In this document: in pieces, positions 1-11,608 of the stretch
How the letters are laid out: the number at the start of each line of letters is the position of its first letter
How positions within the stretch are numbered: the first letter of the stretch is position 1
DNA from: Haemonchus contortus
Lineage: Eukaryota; Nematoda; Chromadorea; Rhabditida; Trichostrongylidae
NCBI GenBank assembly: GCA_000469685.2
Contig: LS997564.1
Coordinates: 7,590,591-7,654,590, forward strand
Length of the DNA: 64,000 bases
Direction: 5' to 3'
Notes under the pieces: model-generated
Database searches by the model: none
What the model saw: the letters and a program-made list of their open reading frames with translations, nothing else
Told to the model about the DNA's origin: nothing
Program-made: the position numbers and the translations under genes

Positions 1-1741
1 AGCAATTTAGGACACTAGCGTATGTGATGCTTGTAATCGATTGTCAGTTGATTTTTTAAGCTATACTTCAACTTCGTTTAAACGAGCTGCTGAAGATAGG
101 ACCTATATTCTCTGCGCTGTAGTCTTCAGCGATGTTTTGAGAATTAAATCTTAGCTGCTCTGGTTGACGGCTGATTGTTATTCCAGTATCTCCATCTGTG
201 GGTGACAGCTTTCCTAAAATGTCGACCGATTCCGTTAGTTCCGCTTCTTTGGAGGCCCAAGCCCACTACTCCTGCCGGTAGTTCCAGGAGTAGTCGGCTC
301 GCTTTAAGGTGTATGATCTTGGTAGTTCCTTACCAGCAAATCCCATCAGAAATGGCCTCCGAAATGAAGAAAGAGGAAAATGGAAATTGTAGTCGTCCCA
401 GTGCTTGCAAATCGTCTGAGGGACTCGTATGGTTATAGCTATTTTGTGGATGTGGGTGTGTGCGAAGTGTGCGTTCATGAAGAGCAACGATACACGAGCA
501 ATGTTTGTTGAGTGAGGCGAAGAGTGCTCGAAATTTGTCGGCTATTCGTATTGCATGCTTCATTTCAACAAGCGTTGGTCTTGTTGGGTATCACTGGCTC
601 TCAGTACCTAAAAGTGACGATCAGGCCACAAGGTATTCGTCCTTCAGGTCTGTTATCCTTTGATAAGCTTCGTCGCTTCTTCACTGCTGTGGGTGGTAGT
701 CGTGGGCGAGCGTTTTCTTTCCTTATCGATCAGATTCTGATGACTTCTTTATGATTTTGTGAGGGATACAGTTGCATAATCACGATAGTTTTCAGTGCAG
801 TATCGCATTTGAAGATTACTTGTCAGTCTGCTGGTAATAGATCTCTGATTAAAAGTGACGATCGAGAATGAATCGTTCTAGATCAGTTCCTTTGGTTAGA
901 TGTCTGTTTGATATGCTTCTCCAAAAAGTCTTACTGTTATCTGTCGTGGGACATGATCGTGGGCGAGCTTCTCTTCTCCCTTGCCATTTGGAATTTGAAG
1001 ATTTCAATCGAATCATGGATGAAACTCACTTTTTTTCGCCCCAGAATCGTTTCTTTCGATTTTTTGTTGGACGTGGTCGTACGGGCGCTTCCCCTCTCCC
1101 CTTTTCATTTGGATTTTGAAAGTATCATTAAGATTTGCAACAAATATGGATTTTCAATTTTTTTGCGTAGCTTTCTGTTGGATTTTTAATTAGCTCGAAA
1201 ACATAACTTTAAAGCAACTGAGCTACTGGTCAAGAACGCGGTGCTGGTTCTCGCGAGCGAGTTCCCTCCTTGTCGATCGAGTTTTGGGTGAAATTCGGCC
1301 CTTTTTTGCTGAACGATCGCTTCCTTTTGATTTTTCAATCGATATTTTTCATATTTCCGATGTTTTAGTTTATCTCGTGGGCGATGTTTACAGAGAGAGT
1401 TAGTTCAGAGATAGTGTGAAGCTTTTTCTGATGGGTGTTTTTCTGAACTTTCGATTTTACGCTTATCTCCTATCTTTGTACTAGTAGAGCCGTTGAGTGA
1501 TTGATTAAATGATCGGAGTTCAGTGCTGGCTGGGGCTCTAAATAATCCTTCTGTTTGACAGTCAGCACGTGTCATGGCTGGCGCCAGTGACACAGTTTGG
1601 AAATGCAAACATAACTGATCGACGTTGCCTCAACTGATTCCGTGCTTGCCGATTGCTTATCGATTAGAAATACCTTGAAATCGAAGAAAACTTGTTAAAC
1701 CAGTTCCTACTGAGTTTCGAATCTTCAGAATTTTATTACAG
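1..1741. other. Non-coding stretch upstream of the first recognised cnt-2 exon
   Basis: No exon of the AGAP GTPase-like domain was recognised here, so this is probably a large intron of the cnt-2-like gene, or its 5' region for a short isoform. Two loosely similar stretches, around 609-760 and 851-1010, share an AAAGTGACGATC start and a TCGTGGGCGAG motif, suggesting a degenerate direct repeat of about 250 bp. A possible short 5' exon at 219-277 has an ATG after a CAG acceptor-like site, reads MSTDSVSSASLEAQ, and ends at a GT donor in phase 2. It cannot join directly to the exon at 1742, which needs phase 1, so it is only a candidate. Confidence 0.4.
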
Positions 1742-4700
1742 CGTGTTGTAAAATTATTCAACAACGGCTACGATCGTCATTTGGTGGTAGTACCCGAACA
1801 CCGACACCGACAACCCCAGCAACTGCCGATAAACGGGACTATCAGGTATGTTTTCTGCCCCTTTCTGAAGCTCCTCCTCTCTGGACCCTCCTTTGCTGAC
1901 ATTACCAGTATTCGTTACTGTATTTTTTCTTTTCAGGATTCTCGATTTGTCCATAACGTCCTGTACGGTCCAGTCCCTGGTCAGAAAAACGCCTATCATC
2001 AACGTTCCATATCTTCGGCTCCCTTAGCGGAACAGTTTCTGAGCAGTGCCTCCCGTAAGAGTCACGTACATCAGAGGGAACCCGCTGGAGTCCTCAGTGG
2101 TAATTTTTATTTCAATTAAAGCGTAGTGTAATTTTTACCACCTTGAAAAAATGGAAGTTAGGGTGGTCCTCTACCATTTATGTCTTCTTGCAATTGAATT
2201 TAAATGTTGAGACCGGATTCATCGGACTTTTTCCGAAACGCTTTACTCAAAACTTCATTGACAAATGTACTTTTCACAATTTTCCCCCTCGTTCGCACAA
2301 CTTTTTTTTCAATCGACAAAAAGCGCAAGGTATAAGTGGGCTGGACGAGGGGGACATTATATGGTTACCACGCTTTCATGCACATCGATGCTTCCATCCA
2401 AGCTTTAGCTTCGCTCACCTCTTTGACTAACAATGGGTGACATGTTGGTCGGCGAATGCTGAGATTTGGTTGTAGGTAATAATTGTTGTTTGTTTGTTTT
2501 TTTCTTTGTTTCATGAACGATTACGGTCCCAGTGATGCAGTATAGCTTCCATTTTTTTTCGAATCAAAAAAACTTCTTCTCAAGCACTCGTTCATGACTG
2601 ACAGAGTGAGCAGGTAGATTCGTAAGGGACAATTCCAGTGCGTGAGAAAATTGAAACTTGGTTTTCGGGTGTTAGGTTTCCCACTCTGGTTGGTTCCGTT
2701 TCGTATTCTTTCCCAGAAGTAATATAGTTCTTAGCAATGTCTGGGAAAATCATAGAACACAGTTTTTGTATAGAGAAGTCTTGATGGAGGACGAAACTGG
2801 AGAAGAATTGAATTTTCTTGTTTTCTTACTTTTACTGCTCCTTTCTTATAAGTTGTCCGATGTTTGATCGTATGGTTGCACGAAACATGATGTTTTTTCG
2901 ATTGAGAACGTTGTCATGCAAGAGTCCAAGAACGAAAAAGGCTGCGTTATCTGTCAGAGGCTATCAGAAGGGAACACGTTTTTCCTCCAAATTGGCAGCG
3001 ATTTTGGGTTCGTGCACGATAGTGTGCAGAATTGCCCAATTCCATGCATAGTTTCTAGGAAATGAGACCCGTTTGGTGGTTGTTACGCTGTTCCCATGAA
3101 TCTGACCGACCGAGCACTTGCAGGCCAACCTCACCCGATGTCCCTAGATCCGCCTTGTTCTCGGATTTCAAAGTCTTTCTCTTCCAGTGTATAGCTTTTC
3201 CATTTATAGTCTCGTAGTTCGGAGATCAACTTTACTCTTTCTTAAGGGGTCCATTTTTGGAGAATGGACCTGCAATATTTTACGTTTTTGAGTTACCTGT
3301 TGGAAAAAACCTTAAAAAATCCAGAACCTTCCAGAAAATGTTCAAAATTCAATTATCGGCCAGAAAATTTTTGTGGTCAAGATAGGCCGGGAAAGCAGGG
3401 TAATTGCGTGGGATGGTTGTTGACACTTTTCGATTGATCTCATTTTTTGACCTCTGTCAATATTTATAAATGTTGGCCGTATAATTTTGCCATACTATTA
3501 TATTTTATGCTAATTCCATATAAAAATAGGCCTAGACAGCTACCCACGCTCCATGATTTGTTCGCTTTTCTTGTCTGCATTGCCGTTTTGAAAATAATTG
3601 ACCATATAAACTCGCCGTATTTGTAAATTTAGTCTATTTTTACATACTTCAATAATAGCGGTCGGTAGATGTTTACAATTCACGATTTGCCTCCTTTCGT
3701 GGTCCTTTTGGCTCAGGGAATGCTTTTAATTTGTTGTTCGATGTATATGTTACAACGTAAAAGGCAGCGAAGTTGGTGATAAATAAATCAATAAATTGAG
3801 TGATTATCACCACAACACGACTATAACCCTTTGTTATTTTTGATTTTTCTCCGAATTGAAAAAAATTCGGTGATTCACTAAGGGTCGTATATTTCTTCTT
3901 ATAATTTACAATTTTCTTTTTCTGATTTTCAAGTTTTCAGCTCAACGTGGTGTAGATCGTGTGATGTCTGCATTTGTGATGCCATCAACCTTATCAGCTC
4001 AACAACAATTTGGCAGTCGTGCAAGTCAACTGGATTATCGAGGTGTATCGCCATCGAACAGCCAGAAGAGTATGAGTAATGGTAAGGAGTACAGTGATTA
4101 AGCAGTAAAGTAGCATCTAGGTTCGTTAATCTGTAGGTCGATCGTGTAGGTGGTAATCTGCCCTATTCCATTGGAAAGGAGGGTAAAGGGTTCTAGGACC
4201 AGGAATTCTAGCCGTCCACAGGATTTTTTTTCTGAATTTTGAGTGCTCACAGCAGCTGTAGTACTAGAGGTGGCGATATAATTAGGCCCTAGAACTCGTT
4301 GGAATTCTGGGCCGGAACTCTGAATTCTCGCTTCTATCATGATTATTGCGAATGTTCCTTCGGTACCCGTCCATTCTGTGTCGATAGCCTTGCACCAGAC
4401 CAGATCATGAACACTTGTTACTGGGGTAGAAAAGCACGGAGGCTGGTAAGGCTAGACCACGCTGGCACTTTGCCACAGTTCCACGGCTCTTTAGGTTTAG
4501 GCATCTGTAGCGATTGTATATGGACCCAAAGGAGCCCTCCAGACCACCTGAACTGCTACAAGTTCATGAGTCGGCGTTATTCCAAAGCTTGTAAGTGGCC
4601 ACGTCGTATTGGTTGTATACGGTAGCCCATCTTGATGGTGCCATGTCCTTACGTTTCAGCAAAGTGTACCCACCCCAATTACCAATGTCGATCTGAAGTA

Positions 4701-7700
4701 TCCTCTTCACAAACTCGCACTCATTCAAGAGCTACGTCGATTAACGTAGTGGCGATGATGGTGACAAAGAATTTGGGGGAGAAACCAGAACGGTGTCGCC
4801 GGCGCGTAACCACCGCGACGACCATCTCCCATCACCACCGCCACCATCACCACCAATTCCCCTAGCTGTTCGACGATCTGTTCGATATCGTCACGCTGTT
4901 CTGCTGCTGTAGGTTTAATGGGTGTGAAAGTGGAGGAGGCATTGTCGTAGTTGATTGTGACCGAGTCATCGATTACCTTACCTTTTAGTATAACCTGTTT
5001 CAACTGCCTTATTTATATGGTATTTACTTAGTCATGATTGAGTCATAAGATGGCATAATCGCGTTTCGCCGGTGTAATGCTGAAAAACTCCTGGAGGAAT
5101 TACGAATTCTGAAGTTTTACTGTAAGTGAGAGGGAAGGGAAAGTGATGATTCACTGTGCGAGACAAGTTTTCCCAAGTACTAGTTAGAATCCTTTCTATC
5201 CATAAGGCCTTTTTATTGTAAACAAAAACAACAACAATTAAATGGCCTTACCTTAGTTATTACCTACTATGCAATAGCCCCTCCCAACCTCCTATCTGCC
5301 GGTAGTTATTACCGTAATTCAGGCGTTCATACTCGGTCATCGGCTGCGCTGCTCGATCCTGGCGGTGATCTGGGTCCAATTGGTGTTGGACTGGATGCAC
5401 ATTCCTTGGCTAGTGCTTCGACATCACATCTTCCAACACCATCATCTACTCCGACAACGCAACGAAAAAATAGAAGGATATCAAATATTTTTGTAAGTTT
5501 TTATTTAAATATTTTTGTAAGTTTTTATAAGATTTATACTGTGTAATAAATCGATTTTTTCGAAAAATTACTTCTTTTTTTCTTTCCATTTTTCAGTCCC
5601 ATAGTAAACTCGTCCATTTCCAGCAACGTCCTAAAGACAACGAAGAGAAAAACAAAGCTCAAAATGTGAATCTTGGTGGTGGACGTGAAATTCCCATTAA
5701 AGAAGGAACAATGCATAAAAGGAGTACCAAAGGAGCTCTGAACCGGTAAGGTTCTCGCAGTAACTTCTACTTTCTTACTTAATTCCTCTAGACCGAACTT
5801 GTTTTCCGTTGTTGATCTTTTGCCAAGATCATCTTGTTGTATGACTTAAACCTGACGGGGAATCCCACAGAAGGTGTGGGTGATGCGTCTTTATGAAGAT
5901 CATATGTGACGAGGTGTGGGGAAGAACAGTAGGGTGCTCTATTAGGTTGAGAGGCTGGGGTTTCTTTCTAAAAGATTCCACCACGGCGACGGGCGATGGA
6001 TAAAAAAAATGCTCCCATCTAGGTCGGTACAACTCTTGCGCCCATCCAGAGGAAAACTCTACTGAAGACCTTTTTGCTTGTAATTTTTATTTTCATTAAA
6101 AATGGTTATCGTTTCAGTGAATGGAAGAAGAAGTACGTCTGCTTGTATGGAGATGGCCGGCTAACATACCATCACACTCAAAAAGACTATCGGGATAAGC
6201 CAAACCATGGGAAAGAGGTAAGTGAAAGCTCCACTGGCTCTACTCAGTCGCCGAACTTGCCAAAATTTTTCTAGCAAAGGAGTTTCCCTGAAGAGTCTAT
6301 CTGTTAAGGTGTTTCTCGGTCTGGCAACAGTTCGAATAGCCGGCAGACAACGTCCTCGGAACACTCAACGTGGGATGGTGGCGAGTCAATCGGAGGAGCC
6401 AAACTCGACCAACTCAGGTGGTTCCGTGCCACTGCGGATGTATGAACCTCGAAGGAGTGATGTCGGTAAGGGTTTTTAGGTTTTGATAGTTTTCATTGTC
6501 AAAAGAATGCATGCCTTCCCTCATAAGCGAATATGTTGTTTAGGAGGTGGAGCATCTGGTGAAGGCACGTCTGGAGGAAGTGATGATGCCAAAGAAGCAT
6601 CTCCTGCAGTCCATCTGACCCCTCAAACGGTTGCCGGTCAGAAGAAGAGGCGAGGAGGTAATCGCCGGATTGGATCGGCCGGCAAGGCTACCGACGAGGA
6701 TGACGAGTGCTTTGAGGTAAGGGCGGAATAATGATTGGTGGGATTAAAAATAGGTTTTTTGGAGCACCATACTCTTTGAGGCTGAGCCCTCCAGTACCTG
6801 TATTGAAGACCGTTAATGTGGGGAATAATTTGTATTTTACCTTAGCTCAGTACGTAACAGGGTCAAGCATGGAAACGGCCCTCACAAAAGGGCACTCAGA
6901 ACTGCTAGAAAATAATCGATTGAGCGGGAAGGGAAAGTATGCAATAGTTGCAGTACAAAAAACCTTGACGCCCGATAACTCATTGTCCATCGAACCCCTA
7001 CCCCTTCCGCAAATACAGCCCCTCTCTCGTTGTTTAATTTTGGATGGAATCAAACTAATGCCCTATTCTTTCAGATCATCACGTCTGACCAAAAACGATG
7101 GGAGTTTTGTGTGGCAGCCGATGAACGTGATGCATGGGTGGCAGCGATCGAAGAGCAAATCGAGAAGGCACTTCAAAACCAGATGAGCAAGCCAAGTACG
7201 AGAGCCCGTGGTGATAGAGAAGAGGTCAGCATTTTTTTTGTTTAAGTTCTAAATAAAAATTGTCATTTTGGAAAATCTTTTGATTTATTCGGCTTTAATT
7301 AAGTCATAGTCTAGTACAACCTTTGATTTTTCTTGTTTGAACCTTAGAATTTCATTTTTTAACATCTTGATTTTAGGTGTTAGCGTTACGCCAACTGCCC
7401 GGCAATGATCGTTGCGCGGACTGTGGCCAGTTGTCGCCAGATTGGGCAAGTCTCAACCTTGGCATTTTGATATGCATCGAATGTTCTGGAACGCATCGTA
7501 ATTTAGGATCGCATATTTCACGGTGAGCTGAATATTTTTTGAAACTTTTTACTTTTTTTTTACTTTTTTCAGAAACTTTTTCTAGAGACTATTTTTCTGA
7601 AAACTCATAGAGTTTTCTATTTATTATCATTTTTGCGCAACGTTACTGACCCATTTTGAATACATGAATTCAGGGTTCGATCTTTGGACTTGGATGCATG

Positions 7701-9595
7701 GCCTGTGGAGTTCCTTGCAGTGATGCAGGCAATTGGCAATGATGCTGCTAATCGTCTCTGGGAACATCATGCACCGTCCGACCGGCGTCCTCAACCAGAT
7801 AGTCCACTGTAAGTGTTTTTATGAAGTGTTTTCCAGTTGTTCACTACGGTTTCGTTATTTTGTTTTATTATTTATTTGGCTATTTGCATTTTTCTATTTT
7901 TGCTTGGTATGCCCCCAATTTTTTTCAATGGTTTGGTGACATTGAGGTGATGTACTGATCTATTTAGCTCTTTTTTTTTCTCAAAATATTGATACATTTG
8001 CGGAAAATCTGGATTTTGTTGTTTATGGTGAAGTGGGGAGTCAATTGGGAGTTATGCATCACCTTTTATGTACTTCTGTTCAAAATCAGAAATGGCAGCG
8101 CGTAGTCAGTACAGATTTGTGCAGTAAAAAGTAGTAATATAATAGTATCTCTTGATGAAAAACAACTTCCATGACTGTAAGAGGTAGTCTCCCGGGTAGG
8201 GATGCCGCTCTGTTCCTTTTAGGATCGTCTATTAGCGCCAGCCTATGAGAAACGGCTTCCTCAAAAACCAGAAATGTAATGAGAATCTCAATTTTTCGAA
8301 AATTACTCCTTACAGTTTCTCCGTACTCTTTATTCTCCGGTTACTCCATACTTTTTTCTCCCTTTACAAGTTTATCGACCTTGTTAGATACGATAGATTC
8401 AAACTAATCCCTTTCCAGCGAAATGAAGGAGGCATGGATTCGCGACAAATACGAGTCGAAGCGGTTCTTGCCATCGTTGCGTGTCGATGCCACCGTTGGA
8501 GCACAACTCGTTAGTGCAGTGATCGCACGCGACGTTGCCGAAGTGTCATTGTTGTTGGCTCGAGCGTCTCCAGAAGACGTGAACACGACGGTGTCTGGAA
8601 CTCGAGATCGTCGATCGCCACTCCATCTCGCCTGCAGTATTGGCAGCTTGGCTATTCTGCAGCTATTGCTTTGGGTCAGTGCGGTCCGCTTTATTTATGA
8701 TGTTGTTTATAATATTGTTTATTGTTTGATTATTCGAGTACAGTTTGTTGTTGTTGTTTTGTTAGTGTCGTCATTTTTTTGTTTCCAGAATAATGCAGAT
8801 ATTCGTGCCCTAGACGAACAGGGACGATCTGGCCTTTGGCATGCGCGTAACAGCGGTTTCAAGGAATGTGCTGATATGCTACTTACTGCGGGTCTTGACA
8901 CGAATTACGGTATGCCGACACAATCGACTCGAAACTCCACTCATTCACCTCCGCTTCCAGAGGTTCGTTGCTATTTGATTCTTTTAGGTTGGTGGGAAAA
9001 TATCGGAATTTGGATCTCCAAATCCTAGAGACTCGACCAATTCAATTCCAAAATTGTTCATTTCACTTACTTTTTTCTATTTCGGAATCATATCAGCCTA
9101 GGTTTGTGGGATTGTATTTTTCTTCGCAGGACCACTAAATAGTAGTCATTATTGTTGGGCGGACATACTGAAAAGCTATCACTTCATGAGGTGTACCTCT
9201 TGTCTCATGCTCTACTATTCTAACCCGCCCGCCGTCTTCTAGCTTTGCGCTGACCGGTGCGCGTCACGCGACGCACAAGTTCGTGCGGCGCGGTTGATGT
9301 TTCTAGGGTGAAGCAAAGGGTCTCGAAAGGAGCGTTCAAGAACAACATTCAAGTTTCGTTCAGTTTGGTTATTTTTTCATCGACTTAAAATTCTGAAAAT
9401 AAATTAGAATAAAATAAATTTGAATGAATTTTTTTTATTCGTAATATTTTTCAGAGTGCAATGAAAGGATCGTTGTCGAACCGTGATTATTCGTGCATAG
9501 GCGAAGAAGTGGTGTTGAGAAGAGTTCCACCTCCAGTCGTTCCAACGAATCGTTCAGCAAATGCTTTCGATATGCTGCCGGCAAGCATCATCTGA
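1742..9595 (+). CDS. cnt-2: AGAP/centaurin-gamma ArfGAP (CNT-2-like), 3' 14 exons, 5' end outside window
   Basis: Arf GTPase-activating protein that stimulates GTP hydrolysis by Arf on endosomal or Golgi membranes. Phase-consistent exons: 1742-1845, 1937-2099, 3941-4081, 5323-5492, 5597-5745, 6118-6217, 6309-6465, 6544-6716, 7075-7224, 7377-7522, 7674-7808, 8419-8674, 8789-8962, 9455-9595; about 718 residues lie in the window. The first exon starts in phase 1 with [15 protein letters not shown], like the end of the AGAP GTPase-like domain, so that domain is mostly upstream. The PH domain starts at [11 protein letters not shown], is interrupted after [11 protein letters not shown] by a low-complexity insert, and resumes at [14 protein letters not shown], the split PH typical of AGAPs. 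The ArfGAP finger is C-x2-C-x16-C-x2-C (CADC...CIEC), with the arginine finger in [11 protein letters not shown]. Two ankyrin repeats ([24 protein letters not shown]) follow. The C-terminus FDMLPASII resembles the AGAP end. Family assignment is secure; orthology to cnt-2 is from memory. Confidence 0.9.
5483..5527 (+). promoter_or_regulatory. Duplicated 5' splice site at the end of cnt-2 exon 4 (5323-5492)
   Basis: A 24-bp direct duplication covers the exon end and the donor: AAATATTTTTGTAAG occurs at 5483 and again at 5507. Donors at 5493 and 5517 are therefore equivalent and exactly 24 nt apart. Use of the distal donor would add eight in-frame residues (VSFYLNIF) with no stop. Confidence 0.6.
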
Positions 9596-9766
9596 ATCGA
9601 ATCACTTGAATTCTTCTTTTGCCACTCGATGACGAGTGTCCTTCAATAGTTATTCTTCATTGTTCGATGTGCTGCCCCTTTTCTTTCGTCTGTCATCGGT
9701 TCATATGCGCGATACTTTCAGTGAATGTCTAGTCGTACGCCTTATCGTCGTTTTTTTGCCGCATTG

Positions 9767-9821
9767 TGCACGATTTTACCAGAATCGTGCATCATTAAGC
9801 ACGATTTTAATGGAATCGTGC
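9767..9821 (+). repeat. Twin hairpins in the cnt-2 3' UTR
   Basis: Two adjacent stem-loops lie about 170 nt after the cnt-2 stop codon. Each has arms GCACGATT / AATCGTGC and a 7-nt loop, at 9768-9790 and 9799-9821; the first stem extends by one further T-A pair (9767-9791). Arms are exchangeable, so other pairings are possible. They may be a 3' UTR regulatory structure or a small duplicated palindrome. Confidence 0.6.
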
Positions 9822-9883
9822 ACTTTATGTTTCATGAGATCTCCGTAGAGTTCTGTTGTAGTAGTAAATATCGTGCTCCTCCG

Positions 9884-9927
9884 TCATTATCATCATCATC
9901 ATTTTCATCATCATCATCATCACCTTC
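9884..9927. repeat. (CAT)n microsatellite
   Basis: Interrupted TCATCATCATC tract in the presumed cnt-2 3' UTR. It makes spurious poly-His/Ser ORFs. Confidence 0.8.
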
Positions 9928-11608
9928 ACTCGACGAGTTGCCCATTGATGTATATACTCAATCTAGCCACTGATTCTTTTTGTTTTTTGGCAAAAATTCT
10001 TTTTCTTCTGTTGTCATTCCATATTGTACGCTTTCGTCGTTCATTACTCACTCTATAAACTCGAAAAACCCTGTGAGACATAAATAGTTTGAAATTGATA
10101 TTTGTATGTGGCGATTTACAGTGTCGCTCGATGAATTTCGATGACAACGTATACCGTCATTCCTCGTTCTGCTCTCTCAGTTCTCAGCAATTTTCCAATT
10201 GTTTTTTCCTTTGAATGTAAATATACAATACATACAAGCAGATTGAAATTCACGTGTAAAACTGTATCATGCTGATGAAATATTTATCTTTTACATTTGT
10301 TATCATGCATGTCCAAGTATAGGTTGGGTAGGAGTTCCGTAGCATAAGTTCCGATCCGCGCACGGCTGCTACTAGCTAGTTGCCTCGCCGAAGCTTTCTA
10401 ATTTGAGCGCCGATTTCGGTGTCGCTTGGTAGGCGTGGCGATCGTAGCATGTCAGCATTCGGATAAATTCATGGGATTCGATCCCAATTAAACTGGTAGT
10501 ACCTTAAGTAGAGGGTTTTTTTTTCGCTGATCCGTTATTGCAAGAGGTAGAAGAGATGGGGTAGGCCTAATATTGTTTGAACTTACCCACTGTGCCAGGC
10601 TTCTTTTGCTAATTGTCTTGCTGTTGCCATATGGGATTAATGATCGACAGCCAAGTGAGTCAGTAGCTGACAGTGATGACACATCCAAGATTTGCAGATT
10701 AGATATGGAGGTCGATTTTCGCAGGAGTTAAAGAGCCATTCGCCTTTTCGGGATCGGTTGGTTACTGTCAATCGCGTCTGGGACAAAAAATTATTTACTT
10801 GTATAGCTAATTATCGAAAAGCGATCAAGTTGTGAATCGGAATTCCAGAGGCTGTGTGTGGGTCGAATTCCGTTTTAAATGTTAGTTAGATTCATGGACA
10901 TACCCAAAAAGGGGAGCGATCAGTGCCGAAAATAGGAAACTTCCAAAACTTCCACTCTACATCCACGCCGTCTTTGTTTGTAACAACAACCTTGTCTTGA
11001 TAACATTACTAATTGTAAAATCAGGTTTCAATTGTTTTTAATTGTAACGATAGAGGGGCTCCATTTTTCCGTGACCATAAAGGTCCTGTTTACGAGCTTA
11101 CAGTTTTTGCAAACTTATGAATCTCTCGTTCGCCATTTGACAGCGCAGGTGTACTATCGAAGTCGTCAAAAGAGAGTTTTTGCATTCATGTGGTGCACCG
11201 GTAGGAATTACAGGGTTGCTCCTTAGCTCCAGTGTAACTTTGTTGACAAACTGGTAAGGTACATCTCCTCTAACATCCTTGCAATGCGACTAGCTCCGTA
11301 GCTGGGATTTAATGTGATATGCCACCAAAATTACATATAAAGCTAGAGCTATTGGCGTCCAGAGATGCTCCCATGCCTTCGAGCTCATTCACTAGTGTAG
11401 TGGCATCTAAAGGCCAAATTAGTCTTGAACCCTTCTATCCTCTCCTGGATTTTTGTATGCTGTTATCACCATGTACGCTATTAATGGTACTGCAGATACG
11501 GCGAGAATCGCGAGTCGGGAACGTTGTACAACCGTTATTCGTAGTTTTTGTTGGTTTCGGATCATATAGCAGATCCTTGTAAAATATGGGGCATTGACGA
11601 GTCCCGAA

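Larger units (their letters stand above)
9596..11600. other. cnt-2 3' UTR and intergenic DNA
   Basis: The first part should be 3' UTR of the cnt-2-like gene. No canonical AATAAA was seen after the stop; an AATATA variant is near 10220. From about 10300 to 11600 no coding region, RNA gene or known repeat was recognised. Confidence 0.5.

Noticed and set aside
1754..2002. 82-residue minus ORF
   Set aside because: Antisense shadow of two cnt-2 exons with phase-consistent splice sites on the + strand.
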